Part shown: in pieces, positions 10,825 to 24,140 of the stretch
Numbering within the stretch: position 1 is the first letter of the stretch
Layout of the letters: every line of letters starts with the position of its first letter
Source: Larix kaempferi
Taxonomy: Eukaryota; Streptophyta; Pinopsida; Pinales; Pinaceae
NCBI GenBank assembly: GCA_027924585.1
Contig: BSBM01000994.1
Location: 11,975,001-12,039,000, forward strand
Reading direction: 5' to 3'
DNA length: 64,000 nt
Notes under the pieces: model-generated
Database searches by the model: none
Seen by the model: only the letters and a program-made list of their open reading frames with translations
Told to the model about the DNA's origin: nothing
Made by a program: the position numbers and the translations under genes

Positions 10825-12204
10825 GGTAAGTGGTATATTAGTAGTCAAACGACTAGACAGTGAAGGGTATATTTTTAATATTTTAATGATCGGTATTCAA
10901 AACTAGTGTGTGTAATGAAAAAATATATATTGTATATAAATTTCCATCTTCTTGACCTAGGGAAATACCCATTTGATGATATGTGAGTAAACAGTTTCTT
11001 CATAGATACCGTGATGAAAAAATATTTTACTTTGTTTACCATTTTAGATTGAAGAAGATAAGGGTTTGCTTTCTACAACTTGAAATTGCTGCGGCTATCC
11101 ATGGAAGCTTTGCTTTTAAATAATTTCATATATTGTATTAATGGAGACCGGCTATCAGCCCCCAGCAGATTTTTTTCCTTGCAGCCTACTGCTTAAAACC
11201 CAAGGCACACACTCGATGCACTACTAAAATGAACATAAACGACACAAACCCTCAATTCAAATTCATAACCAGAAAGGCGGAACTTTCCAGATTATGTGCA
11301 ACACCAATTTGTCATAAGATTTCGGAAATTACAACATCTCAATGCTGCTAAGGGTCACAAACACCTCATACAAGGCCAGAAAGGGGCTCAACTAGTGAGA
11401 GGCATAATTGGGTCTTCAGAATCCTTTTTTATTTTTAACAAAATATTGTTTTATGTTTTGTTGTTCTAACTCTCGACTAAACCTTGAAATGACTTCAAAA
11501 CACTAAATCCACCAGGGTTGGTTTTATGCTTTGTTCTTCAAGTATGTGCTGAACCTTCAATGAACTTCAAAACATTAAATTCACTAGGTTATTTCTTCTT
11601 TTGTGAAATTGCTAAGTTTAGCTGGGTATTTCTTAAAGTGATCAAAATTCCTTTTTCTCTCTTTCAAATTCTATTTTTAAATTTTCTTATTTCGTCAGAC
11701 ATTCTTTTTCCTCACGATTCTAAAGCTTCCTCTTGATTCTATTTTCCTGTAACTTTGTATGGTTAAAATTCAGTTTTGTTCTTTATCATTTCATTTCCCT
11801 TTTCTTCATCCATTCTTTCTACTCTCCTTTCATTCCTCCTCTTAGCTCTACCGCTTTGCTTCAAGTAAAACTTTCCTTGAGGCACCTTCCCCTTCCTTAC
11901 AGTAATCAATTTTCACCCGGTCATTGCTCAGGATATGCCGTGCCAATTCCTCCTTAAAATTTGGAAGTGCGAAATGCTCACCCCATGGCCCACTCTCTCC
12001 CTTCCGTTATGGGAAAGGAGTCGTTGGATGGAGTAAGAACCACATACTTCCAAAAATATGGCGATATTCATGTCTCACCCGATCAAGTAAGCTAATCAGA
12101 CGGTCCACCAAGTGTAGACATTCTTCAAAAGAAGTCTTTGTATATTCGGTTTCTCTCCTCTCTTCTCATCCTCCAAATGTTGTTGTAATGATGGCCTATA
12201 TATT
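10825..12204. other. Intergenic downstream of MIF
   Basis: No second gene is recognised. The region 11700-11960 is pyrimidine-rich. Short ORFs here show no family motifs. Confidence 0.5.
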
Positions 12205-12680
12205 TATTTTGGTTGATTTAATGGTCCAGATTTAATTAGCTTTTTATTACATCGTTAGGTGTTTATATCTTTAAATTTGGGGTGGAATATTATGTATGTT
12301 TTTCCTAGATTGATGGAGGATGGGACAAATGTATTGTCCAAATTGATTTTTATAAGTGTAATTCAAAATTTGAAATAAATAATTATAAAAAAATAGAAAT
12401 AAAAAAAATAGTTGGTGGCTGATGCATGGATAACTCTTACCTCATGCATGGATAACAGGTAGTGGTGAGAGACAACCTTTTCAACTGAAAAAGGTAACAG
12501 GTAGTAGTGAGAGACAACCCATTTAACAGGTAGCTGACGCATAGACAAGAAGTGATTACAACTAAGCATAGAGAACAAGCAACATATAACTTGTTAATAA
12601 CACTTAAATTATAGCATATTAGTATTCACTAACCACAAATTAAGTGGATATGCTAGTATTATAGGTTCTTTGTTGTAGCC
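12205..12680 (+). repeat. Long inverted repeat, left arm
   Basis: Read in reverse complement, this arm matches 16385-16762. Paired landmarks are: 'TGGGACAAATGTATT' here and 'CACTTGTCCCATCC' there; 'AGGTGTTTATATCTT' here and 'AAGATATAAACACCT' there; the 'ATGCATGGATAAC' region and 'TTATCCATACATC'; and 'AACCACAAATTAA' and 'TTAATTTGTGGTT'. Identity is moderate. The arms enclose about 3.7 kb. Arms of this length would suit a Mutator-like or foldback DNA transposon, but I could not identify terminal bases, a target duplication or a transposase. Confidence 0.7.
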
Positions 12681-15600
12681 CGTATCCACTTTACAGCTAT
12701 AAAAAAATGGATCTATACACAAACAACCCTAACTTAGCATGGACACTCTCGAGATAGGACAAAAGCAACATCCTTAAACTAAGAACATGGACGTACATAG
12801 GTATACTTGTTCGTTCTCTTTTTCCTTGGTTATGCAAGTTGCTTTTAGGGATTGTTTAGGCATCGCTCTTGGAGCCTTATTTTTCTGTAAATAAAAGCCC
12901 CATTGAGCAAAAAGGTTCGAACACCAACTTAATATAACATTCTCGGTTTCATTTGTTATTATTTGCGCCCGAAACCTAACGCCCATTGGCCACTAATTCT
13001 ACAAACAATTTCTTTCAATGACTCAAGTATAACTAGGTCCCACCTACACCCCATATCACCTCCATTCATGGTATCAACGTTGCAACTTATTTTCTACCAT
13101 TTCAGCAACTATAAATAACTATTTTCCTATAGAGTTTTGAGGACATATCAATTCTTTCAAGGGTTTTCTTCATTTCTTGCGAGGGTTTTCTTCATCATCC
13201 TCATTGCCATTTCATAATATTCATCTCCTCCATCTATCATCATTATTAAGTTTATCATTTTCATTTTTATTAAGTTTATCACTTTCATTTTTATTTTTAT
13301 TTTAGTTTTGATTATACTCATCATCCTTATTATTATTATTGTCTTCTTGATCATTATTATCATTTTCTTTTTTCTCATTATAGCAAATTTTCTCTTTATT
13401 AATTTTAACATTTGTCACATGCCAAGTGCATGATGCCTTCCATGTTTTTCAATGACATTTGCATCAAGTGTTTGTTCTTTCCTCAATTTTTTTGTCTTTG
13501 AACATTTTCTTTATTTTCATCTTCAATTCTTTCCTTTCTACTATTATTTCTCAACACTTTAGCACTTGATGAATGTTTAATAGTATTACCGATTCATGAG
13601 GTTGCTTTTCTTTTTCACCATGCCATCATATCTTTCATCCTTTTCAATGACATTTGCGTCAACTCATTATCCTTTCTTCATTACTATTACTTTAATATTT
13701 TATTTATTTTCATATTCAATTCTCATATTCAATTCTCTCCTATGTGATAATATTGTTTTGTAGTCTTAACACCTCATCATGCTCCTCCTCTTTTTCATCT
13801 TTTCCATTCTTAACATTGTTGCTACCAATTCTTACATAATCACAGATAAATAACTGGTTAAGCTATAACAATAATTTATTTTCAATATCTTCCCTTTTCT
13901 CTTATTTTAAGCTAAGTTAGAGTGCTACATCAACAAGTGCTAGGGTTTCCTTCATATGTTCCTCACTTTCCATTATGTCTTTGACTAGTGCAATTGCAAC
14001 AATAATTTTTTCTTTATCCTCATCATCTTTTACCATTGATATCATAGTATTTCAATCTTAGTGTCCACCATCTTTATGGACTTCTTCATCATTGTCATGC
14101 CTATGCTTTTCCTCCTCTTCCATATAGGAAATTTCATGTTCTCAACAACATGTAATAAGGGCATCGGTTTCATATTTCCCTTCCCTTTAATAGCTCTAAA
14201 TCCTATTTCCTCTTTATGTCCTTTACCTTTTTTTGCAATTTTAATTAGCAGTGTAGATTTCTAACATTCCACTATTTCAATAACAAATTTATCATTTTAT
14301 TTTATTAAAATTATATGTTGGTTGTTGTGTACTTTGAGCATCTCATGGATTAATTTCATCAGTTTACTAATTTCTTATTCATTGTATTTTTCTTAGAATC
14401 CAACTTTTTCAATTTCAGTTCATCTATAAGAAATTCGCTTATTATTTTCTTCCATGATGACATTAAGGAAGCTTTCCTCTCCTTTGACAATTTATTTTAC
14501 ATGTTCTACTATAGAATTGATGCATATTCCTTTAACAATGATTATAGAGCCTAACCCTGAGGGTATCAAAAGTGTCGAAGATGGGACCTCGCCAACATTG
14601 GGGGAAGAGATCTCACAGTTAGCTTATGACCACTTAAGTTAACCCACGAACCTTCATTAATTATACCTATAGATTCATAAATAAAAAATTTCCATTGAAA
14701 TCTCTTGCCCTCATGACTATATCCTCTAAAGGCCTTTCACTCTTAGGTCCATGATGAGTTTAAAAAAATCATCCTCATCTCCTTCTAGCTTTGGCATAGA
14801 CTTAAAGTTTTGTCGTCCATCCTCCAACTCTACACAAGGCTCAACAAACCCATCTCAATAAGAAAACAAACATGACATTTCCCATGGCAATTCTCCATCC
14901 TCTCTTCCTTAAATTCCAAATTAAATTGTTTTACGAGGCATGTTTTATCAACCTACTTTACAACATGTAGTCTTCTCAACCATAGCTATGTATAGTTATT
15001 ACAACATTTTATATTGTAATGGTTTTTCTATTTTTTATTAAAATCTTTGACATTTTATTTTGTACAAGATTTATCTTAACCCCTTGGGCTCCCTCCAAAG
15101 CTTCCATATTAACCACTAGTTTCCTCATTTCTTTACACGTTTCCTCTAAAGTCTTGAAACTTAACATGGCCAATTTTCACACTTATTTTGTAACCCATTT
15201 ATGCACTTACCACATTTAGATTTTTTTCCAAATACCTTAGCTCCAGTAAACTTAAAATCCTCTTCTCAATAATTCTACCCAACCTTCTGTTAAAACTATT
15301 ATTCTTCTCAACTTCTCTAAACAACCCTACCTAACAATCACAACCATTGGAGCTTCCCTCAACCCTTGCAAATTTCAAAAACATCCATTTCTAAGTTTTA
15401 TCCCTCCTCAACATGTATACATTCATCTTCCCAAATCATCTAAATGTAAATCTACCTAACACGGACTTGACCTCTAAAAACATTAGATGCATCATTATAC
15501 ATCATTATAGCCTTCGAATTTAAAACTTAAGTCTCAACTAAACCTTATAATTACATCAAAACTCAACCTCATTTTTATAATCTAAATGTAAATCAATCTA

Positions 15601-16384
15601 CCTAATACAGGATTTGACCTCAAAAGAACATTGGATGCATCATTATAGCCTTCGAGTCTAAGTCTCAACTAAACCGTATAATTACATCAAAACTATGAAG
15701 TTCATTTTGATATATATTATTTTGTCAAGTTATTAATATATTAAGTTGCGGTTCCTAACTCTTTTCTTCTTCCTCTCTCCTTTGAATTCTTCTTCTCCTT
15801 CCTCATTTCTTTTCAATATTGTTCATCATCCGAATCATTTTTCATCTGATGTTCCTCAATTTCGTGTTCTTCCCCATTCTTCCCTTTTCTCCACAAGCTC
15901 TAAACTTTTTTTTTTTCTCTTATACCCTAGCTCTCTATGTTCTCCACTCTTAAAAAAAAAAAATTAGTTATATCTTGTTTCGTAAGGCTTTGAAGTCACG
16001 TTCATTCCTCATTGGAAATTCGAAGTGTATCCTCATCCCCCTCGACTAAACCAGAGCCATTAGATCAAGCGGCGTCGAGGATCGAATGGTGAAGCTCTTC
16101 AAAAAACAAAAAAAAAATGTCGATATTCATCTGTGTAGTCTGCAGCCGCAGTAATTCTATAAGGACTGATTAAAAGACACAACTTCTTAAGCTAAGAAGC
16201 GTCTAGATGAGCCTATATAAAAGAGTTTCATGACAGGGAGTTAATACATAATATATTTTTTTGTTAATAGAGCTGTAGCACTGGGTGTCTCTGTGCCATT
16301 GTGTATTTGTGTTGCTATTGAGCTAATTCGGGGTGATCACTGATCTTCTTAATGGGTCATTAGTAGATTTGTTGTTGACAAAAA
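12681..16384. other. Interior of the inverted-repeat pair, no gene recognised
   Basis: Very T-rich and pyrimidine-rich on the + strand, with low-complexity TCATCATTTTC runs at about 13140-13400. A phrase around 'TCTAAATGTAAATC' and 'ACATTGGATGCATCATTATA' is repeated at about 15438-15540 and 15580-15690. No transposase or host protein motif is visible. Confidence 0.5.
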
Positions 16385-16762
16385 TTATGTTAAATTTAGT
16401 TGACTAGCATAATCATTTAATTTGTGGTTGGTGAACACACATAGATTATAAGTCAAGTGCAAACAAGTTATTTATTACTTGTTTTCGATGGTTAATTGTA
16501 ATCACCATTTTTAACTATGTATTATATTATTTAGTTAAATGGGTTGTCTGTAATTACCTATTATCCATACATCAACTATAAATTATGTTTTATATTCTTT
16601 TTTTCATTGTTTATTTCTTATTTTGAAGAACTACCATAGAATCAATAGAATACACTTGTCCCATCCTACTTCAATTTAAGGAAAGCATGGATGATATAAT
16701 CCACTCCAAATTCTAAGATATAAACACCTATATGTATAAGAAGCTAAAATAGAATCAATCCT
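16385..16762 (-). repeat. Long inverted repeat, right arm
   Basis: Reverse-complement partner of 12205-12680, with the same landmarks in inverted order. The outer limit is near 'AAGCTAAAATAGAATC' and the inner limit near 'GACTAGCATAATC'. It is somewhat shorter than the left arm because the left arm carries an extra duplicated piece around 'GGTAGT(G/A)GTGAGAGACAAC'. Confidence 0.7.
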
Positions 16763-19440
16763 TACATTCTTAAGGAAGATGAAGTAATAGAGATTACCAC
16801 TATTTTTTATTCTATTCATAGCGGAGATCTTTAGGTAGCCACGTTTAGTTGTGTGCATGAAGAGCGGGTGGCCGTGCGAAGAAAGAAGGGTCAAGTGGTT
16901 CCTTGAGTGAAAATAAGGGCCGTGTCAAGCCGATGCAACGTGGCGAACTGTAGATTGACGATGAAGATTCTTTGAAGAATAAACAAATAGTTGATGTTCA
17001 TTTTGGCTAGTGGCTAGATGTTACATCAGCGAACCAAGAGTGTGACCCGAAATTTTATAAATCGCGAAGCCCAGGTGTCCTAAAGTTATTTCAGGTCCGT
17101 GAGAAGGCGTAATGGCCGACAACTTTGGTGAGCTGAAATTAATCCTAGCCCTTCATTTTTATTCGTTTGATCTTACGGTTGACGTTGATTTCATTATCAC
17201 AAGTCCCAGACAAGAGTCAAACTACTTTGGAAAAGGGTAGGAGCCATGGCTTAAATCATTCATAAAAGTTTTTCTTACAAATTGAAAACAGACAATTGAA
17301 TAGGCGTAAAATTTGAATAGGGGTGATTTTGTAAAAGGGCCTTTCATATATATATATTAAAAAAAAAGGGCCAGCCCATAGATAAAATAAAAGGAGTGTA
17401 TCTTTTTAAAAGGACAAAAAGGAGCATGTGAACATGATTACAAAAGTAGGCCGCCTGTGTTTAAAAAAAGGACCAGAGGCCTTAGTTAAAATAAAAAAGG
17501 TGAATTATTTTGTAGGGATTGAAAATTAGAAAGTGGCCTCTTAAAAATCGAGGTTGTTTTATAAATAGGGAGTGCTTACATAAACAAAAAAAATATTTGA
17601 CTTGTGTGGAAGTGTCAAGTGTTTTAAAAAAGAACATAAAGAGTAGTTGTTAATAGTTCTTTCGAATCTATTGTGATTATAGCATGGGCCAGAGTTGTGA
17701 AAAGCAGTTGAATTTTAATTTGAGGGGATTCGAACCCATCAAACACAAGTTTTGAAAGTGAAAAGTGGTTCAAGTTGTAGCTGACCATTTGCTTAATTGG
17801 GTGTATATTGCAGAGATAAGTGTCATATACCTAATTATGTTAGTTACTCAAGTAGTAAATTTTTAAAATTTCTTAACATACTTCCATGAGTAAATAGCGA
17901 TTAATTAAATGGAAACATTCATCATGCATCATCAATTTTGCCTATGAAACATTCTATACCATAATACATACTCATAAGCAATTAAAACTTTTGTTATATA
18001 TTAATATAAGACGCATGAAGAGCAACATATAACCACCAACGTACCATAATTACTCAATGAAGGAGACCCTCCTTAGCCGTACACATGAGACTGCAAGTCA
18101 GCGACTTTATCAAGATACATTGTGCAAGGTTAAACATAATGTAAGGAACAAAAACAACAACAATAGTACATTTACATGGCAATTATCAAAACCAACATTT
18201 TACCAAGAATCGCTTGACACAACCAACCATCATGATCGTACAAGAGAGAGACGATATTTCACGTGGTTCACCCAGGAGGGGCTACGTCCACCAAAGAGAG
18301 TCATATCTTATTATTCATCAAATTCAATAGGTACAATCTACCATATAATGATGGCTTTCCACTTGCTCGGGTCTCTATTATGGAGAGAGCATATTCAAAA
18401 CTTTCCAAGGTCTAACTTGGACAATACATGGATTTTCCAACAGGCTTATATAACTTTTATAAATACATAAAGAACTATCTAACTACTAATTCATATGAAT
18501 TTAAACTCCAATCTTTGTCAAATATCAAAATACTAAATTGCTTTTTAAACCAACATTCCTAATTCGTTTCAATTTTTACAAGGTAGACATTTAATTAATT
18601 ATATTGTTCCAATTCTTTCCGAGTAATATAATATATCCATTCTAGTTCATGATCAACTTTAAAGGATAAGATCTATAATACATATTATAAACCTATATTA
18701 ATTTTAATTTATTATCCACCGAGTCCCTAGTAAAAGTGAGACTTATATAATGATATATATATATATGTCTTTAATTTCCAACCAAAAACCTAAGGTATGA
18801 GTCACATGTAATAGTTTAATGATTTATTAGAACCTCATGTAAGACCACATTTATAATATATGTAAGGTATTTCGACTACAAGTAAAAATAGTTGCTAACA
18901 AATACGCAATTTCCAATAGAATTGGATCTAAGCAACAGATCTTGAAGATAAATATGCAATCGCCAATAGAAAAAAAGAACTAAACGAAAGATCCAGAATT
19001 TCATAAACATTCGCAGGAAATAATTCTAAGTATAAGATCTAAGCAACAGATCTAACAACATAATGAAACAGGGTCGAGCCTCCGCGCAATTCCAAGAGAC
19101 TAGTCGTCTATCGAGAAGGTATCAAACATAATTTTACAACAACATGATCTCTCCCCCCTACCGTAAGCATAATCGCCTCTCTTTTAAACACAAAAAAAAA
19201 ATCCCGCCTCCTCTTCGATCACGCCAATAGAAAAATATATAAGTTACATCTCCCCTGATTTGTTGATATGTGGTCATCAATACTACGGGGACAACTCGAG
19301 ACGAACTAGGGGTGTGGCGCCTCCACTACTCAAACCACTCTGTCCTACTATAACTCTGCTCAACCATTAATTCGAGATTTATTTCCAGGCGATTTAATAG
19401 GCATAGATAAAAATATTGATTTAACCTTCTCTCAAATTTC
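16763..19440. other. Intergenic, no supported gene
   Basis: No gene is supported. A piece around 18259-18300 ('TTCACGTGGTTCACC' followed by 'GGCTACGTCCACC') resembles phrases common in plant Copia LTRs, but no LTR boundaries are seen. 'GATCTAAGCAACAGATCT' is repeated at about 18927 and 19039 in a longer similar context. Confidence 0.4.
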
Positions 19441-19605
19441 TACAATGGTTGAGTATAGTTACTCACAAAACCAACTTTAAGCATTAGAAACTTGGAAAAA
19501 TTAAGTAAAGCGGTTACTTCTACCTCGGGTACATCACCCACGAATATTTCTAGGAGATTATACCACTTGAGCATGCTCTTTCTCACAAGTGGTCGAGAAG
19601 TTAAC

Positions 19606-22395
19606 ACGTTACATGGTAGGCCACCAGATAGGGGGGTTGAGCACAGTATTATTTTGGAGGAGGGTACTTGACCCATTCAGATACCACCTTATAGACATCC
19701 TAAAATGTTCAGAGATGAGATTGAAAAAGCTATCCAAGAACTCCTAGAGTTGGGACTCATTAGACCAAGCTCTAGCCCTTATGCTTCTTCAGTAGTGCTA
19801 GTGAAGAAAAAAGATGGAACATTGAGAATGTGCATAGATTTTAGAGCCTTGAACAAAAAGACTATCAAGAATAGGTATCCTATTTCTAGGATTGATGAGC
19901 TCATGGATGAGATACATGGGACCAAATACTTCTCAAAAATTGACCTTAGATCAGGGTATCACCAAATTCGAGTGAAAGATGAAGATGTGCAAAAGACCGT
20001 TTTTCGATGTTATTTTGGCCACTTTGAATTTCTTGTCATGCCTTTTGGGTTAACTAATGCTCCAGCCACCTTTCAAGGATGTATGAATAGGATATTTTGC
20101 AAGCAACTAAGAAGGTTTGTTTTGGTTTTCTTTGATGATATTCTCATTTACAGTAAAACATGGGAAGAGCATTTGCAAGAGTTAGAGATTGGGTTGAAAA
20201 TCTTGCAAGAAGAGTCCCTATTTGCTAAGTTATCAAAATGTGAGTTTGGGATGAAAGAAATACTGTATCTTGGACACATTATTAGGAAAGAAGGAGTGAA
20301 GGTACACATGGAAAAAATCAGGGCTATCTTGGAATGGCCATCACAAAAAATTATTACCGAATTGAGATACTTTATTGGCATATGCACCTACTACAGAAAA
20401 TTTGTGAAAGGGTTCTCCAAGTTGACTTCTCCACTCACTGATTTGACTAAGAAGGATGCTTTCAAGTGGGATGAAGAGGCTGAAAAGGCCTTCCAAAAAA
20501 TGAAAGAGGTAATGAGTAGTTGTCCCATACTTGCACTTCCTGATTTTACTAAACCCTTTGTTGTGGAATGTGATGCTTCAGGTGGAGGCATAGGGGCTGT
20601 CGTAAAGCAAGGCCAACACCCCATAGCCTTTGAGAGCAGAAAGTTGCAGCCTCATGAAAAAATTTACCCCATCTATGATAAAGAAATGCTGGCCATTATG
20701 CATGCATTGGCCAAATTCAGACAATACTTGGTGGGCAGCAAGTTTGTGGTGAAAACTGACCACAATAGTCTAAGCCACTTTCTCACCCAGAAAGATCTAA
20801 ATGAAAGGCAACAAAAGTGGGTAAGCAAGATTCAAGCTTATGATTTTTATATTGAATATGTCAAAGGAAAAAATAATATACTAGCAGATGCTTTGTAAAG
20901 AAGGCCTTCTTTTTCTCTCATGGATATTGCCAAGGATTGGAAAAACATGCTACTAGTTGAATATGCCAAAGACAAATTTGCTTGTGATGTGTTGGATGGA
21001 ATCAAATGGGATGATAATTATAGGATTTTGAATGGGCTGAGATATTATAAGGGAATAATTTATTTAGTTCATAACTCCAAGCTCAAGTACCGAATTTTGA
21101 AAGAAGCACATGATTCCCCACTAGTGGGCCATCCGGGGATCTTCAAAACTTATAGACAGTTGAGGCAAAGATTTTTTTGGAAGGGGCTGAAGGAAGATGT
21201 TCAGAATTATGTGAATGAATGTAAAGCATGTCAACAAAACGAATCAAAACTTACATGTCCAGCTAGCCTATTACAACCATTTCCCATTTTGGAGCAAAAA
21301 TGGGACAGTATTTCCATGGATTTCATCACCGGATTGCCTAAATCCTTGGGTAAGGATTGCATCTATGTGGTAGTTGATAGGTTGAAAAAATTTTCTCATT
21401 TCTTTGTTGTTACATCATCTTTTAGTGCTGCATAAGTGGTTGATATTTGTTTCAAAGAAATCTTCAGATTGCATGGGCTCCCCAAGAGCATTGTCAGTGA
21501 TAGAGATAGTAGATTCATGGGTGCTTTTTGGCAAGAAATTTTTAGATTGGTAGGCACTCAATTGACTCCAAGTACCAACTATCATCCACAAAGTGATGGA
21601 AAAACAGAGAGGGTAAACCAATGGTTTGAAGGATACATAAGAAACTATGTGGGAGGGTAGCAAAAAGCATGGGCAAAATGGCTACACTTGGGTGAGTTTT
21701 GCTACAACACCACTTATCATATGTCAATAGGAATGTCTCCTTTCAAAGCATTATATGGTTATGATGCACTTACATTTGCTGACATTATATTTGGTAATAG
21801 TAGAGCCCCAAAGGCTAAAGATTGGGTGGAAGAGAGCCAATAAATTCTAAAGCTCTTGAAAGACAATTTGCAGGTTGCTCAAAATCAACAAAAACAATAT
21901 GTTGATATGCATAGAGAATAAAGAACCTTTCAAGACAATGATTTAGTATATTTAAGGTTGCAGCCTTATAAACAAACATCTCTAACAAATAATAGAGCAG
22001 AAAAATTAAAACCAAGGTACTATGGGCCATACAAGGTAGTGCGGAAGGTTGGAGAAGTAGCATATGAACTAGAACTTCCGGAAGGGAGTAAAATCCACAA
22101 TGTATTTCATGTTTCTTGCCTCAAGAAAGCTCTTAGTCAGAAAATCATCACTTCATAAATACTTCCTCCTTTGGATGATGAAGGTCAGCTCACACTTGTT
22201 CTGAAAAATATTTTGAAGACACGGGAAAGAAGGTTGAGGAGTAGAATCATCAAAGAATATTTAGTGCAATGGAAGGACTTACCAAATGAAGATGCCACAC
22301 AGGAAGAGGAGAATATTTTGCAGCATCCAAATCTGAAATTGCTTGAGGACAAGCAATCTTGGGTGGGGAGGACTGTAATGTCCCCATTCAAATAA
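19606..22395 (+). pseudogene. Ty3/gypsy chromovirus pol: reverse transcriptase, RNase H, integrase, chromodomain
   Basis: One frame runs through the whole region with no frameshift but seven internal stops (19669, 20896, 21433, 21658, 21841, 21919, 22156). In the stop-free part 19705-20898 (397 residues), reverse transcriptase motif A 'FSKIDLRSGYHQI' (D80) and the catalytic 'FFDDILIY' (D144, D145) are present. They are followed by RNase H with 'ECDAS' (D290), E327 and 'KTDH' (D352). The part from 20920 has the integrase HHCC finger (H64, H71, C101, C104), 'SMDFITG', 'VSDRDSRF' and 'GKTERVNQ' as the DDE core. The 3' part has the GPY/F-type region and then a chromodomain ('EYLVQWKDLPNEDAT'), which places it with chromoviruses that target heterochromatin. 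Only a trace of the protease/RT linker ('RPPDRGVEHSIILEEGT') remains upstream. gag, protease and the 5' LTR are missing. Confidence 0.93.
22356..22373 (+). other. Polypurine tract of the chromovirus
   Basis: 'TGGGTGGGGAGGA' lies immediately before the LTR start TGTAATGTCCCC. It is the standard plus-strand primer position. Confidence 0.8.
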
Positions 22396-24140
22396 GTACA
22401 TAGTAAGACAATCCCAGCAATCCTACTAGTTTCCTAGGTTGGATGGGCACATGTGGGATGGTAATAAGGAAGCTAATACATGATATTTATACATTAGAGG
22501 GGTTCAAGCATTTAATAAATATGGTGAATAAATAAATTCAAGATAAATTCTAAGTAGCAAGTGGTTTTGGAGACATATGGAGGTGGTGGGACCCACACTA
22601 GCTTGATTTTCAATGACACATGGCAGCTCTCTCTTGCCAATTCGAATTCATGGGAAGGTAAACACTCTTTGGTGAGTTGGTAAGTCATAACACATGGAAT
22701 TTAGCATATTAGGTCGAAATGGGATGGAATAGTAACCTCCATGGGAGAGGAAGAGCCAAATTGGAGACTAGTGGACACTTGGGCTAGATTCCCTAGTTTT
22801 ATGACAACAATAATGAAGCATTTATGACATTTATGAAAAAATTCAGACCTGAATTCTTACACTTGACCATTATGACATGTCAGCCCCAAAAATAGGCTCA
22901 AGGAAGGTGCTCATGGAGTTGGGGGAAGCTAAAGAGACTCAAATTTAAATTTGGGAGAAGATGGAAGGTTGGAACTAGGAGACAAGTGGGAAATGAGGAA
23001 TATTTTCTAAATGGAAATTTATTGAATCTATTGAGAGGATTTAGACCCCTTGAAGGCTACTATTGGTTATAAAATGTAGAAATCAAGTATGAGAATGGCT
23101 TTTGATGCTTTGAGAAAAATTGCATTTGTTAAGAGAGAACTAGTGGATGACTAGTTTCTTGCCTTAGCCATTTTCGAGGGTGAAAGATTCCCATCCAAGT
23201 TGGTGTTTGGAGAGGCCACTCAGGTCTTTAATGGTGCTTTAATGGAGTTTTATTTTCAGGTAGAAGCTACAGGAAGTTTCATGGTTTGGTTTAGTGCAGC
23301 ACTTTCTCTCCACCATTTCCAATTTTGAAGGCATATTCGGGCTCCTTGAGGGATTGCGCTTTGGGTGAGATCTTGCACTCATTGGGAGAGCTTCATATGA
23401 CATTTGTCTGATTGTAATAGATTCATATCCTTTGTTCTTCATATTCAGAAACTCTCAGGTTGAAATACTTATTGAATGTATGAAAAATTATTGATTAATG
23501 AGAAAACAATGTCCATTTCCCCAATGCTTTGATGTATGACGCTATAAGGTTGATTATTTCGAATGGATGGATGATTCTCTTATATATTTGTGATTCGTAT
23601 ATTTCCATGGATATATTCTACCAGTTTCATGTACTGTACTTGATCATTTGAAGCATTTTTACTCAGTTTGTTTGTATTGAGAGGTGAAATAGTGCCATTT
23701 CCCCAAGGGTCGAATTGGGGGTTTTTGCTGTTGAATGTGAGAGAGTTAGAACACTAGTAAAAATCAATTAATGGTGTGTATGATACCTTAATCACATACT
23801 TAACACATTACATATCTCTGTTTATAAATTTGTGGGAGTTTGGAGGCATTTGGAAGGCCATTTGCAATGTTACCCCGGGGGGATTTGATGCACAAATTAC
23901 TACTCAAAATTACATATATTGATCAGAATACAAATCAAGTTTACAGTAGTATTTGGAGGGCCATAAAACATCCCTGAACCTAATATTCAAGTCTAAATAC
24001 CATTCATACACTCCTACAGAATATTTGGGAGTATTTGGGTTGATTTGGAGGTCAAAATAGTAAAACTAGTCAAAGGTCGAAATTGGGGAAAAAGTGAAAA
24101 AATTGGCATTTTAATAAAATTTTGAAAAATGGTCATTACA
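22374..24140 (+). mobile_element. 3' LTR of the chromovirus (1767 bp)
   Basis: Begins TGTAATGTCCCC directly after the polypurine tract and ends GGTCATTACA. The boundary is supported by the independent element at 48694-54158, whose LTR begins TGTCATGTCCC and ends GGACATTACA. Much of the middle of the two LTRs is clearly related, for example 'GTGCCATTTCCCCAAGGGTC', 'GAATGGATGGATGATTCTCT' and 'AAGGTCGAA'. No partner 5' LTR is in the window, so the element is a 3' fragment and cannot be dated from LTR divergence. Confidence 0.88.

Noticed and set aside
12840-12990. Possible exon on the minus strand near 12774-12986
   Set aside because: No motif, no splice context and no conserved features beyond an open frame of 70 codons.
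18057-18470. 137-codon ORF on the + strand
   Set aside because: Asn/Thr-rich with no motif. It overlaps a Copia-LTR-like phrase and probably reflects non-coding LTR sequence.
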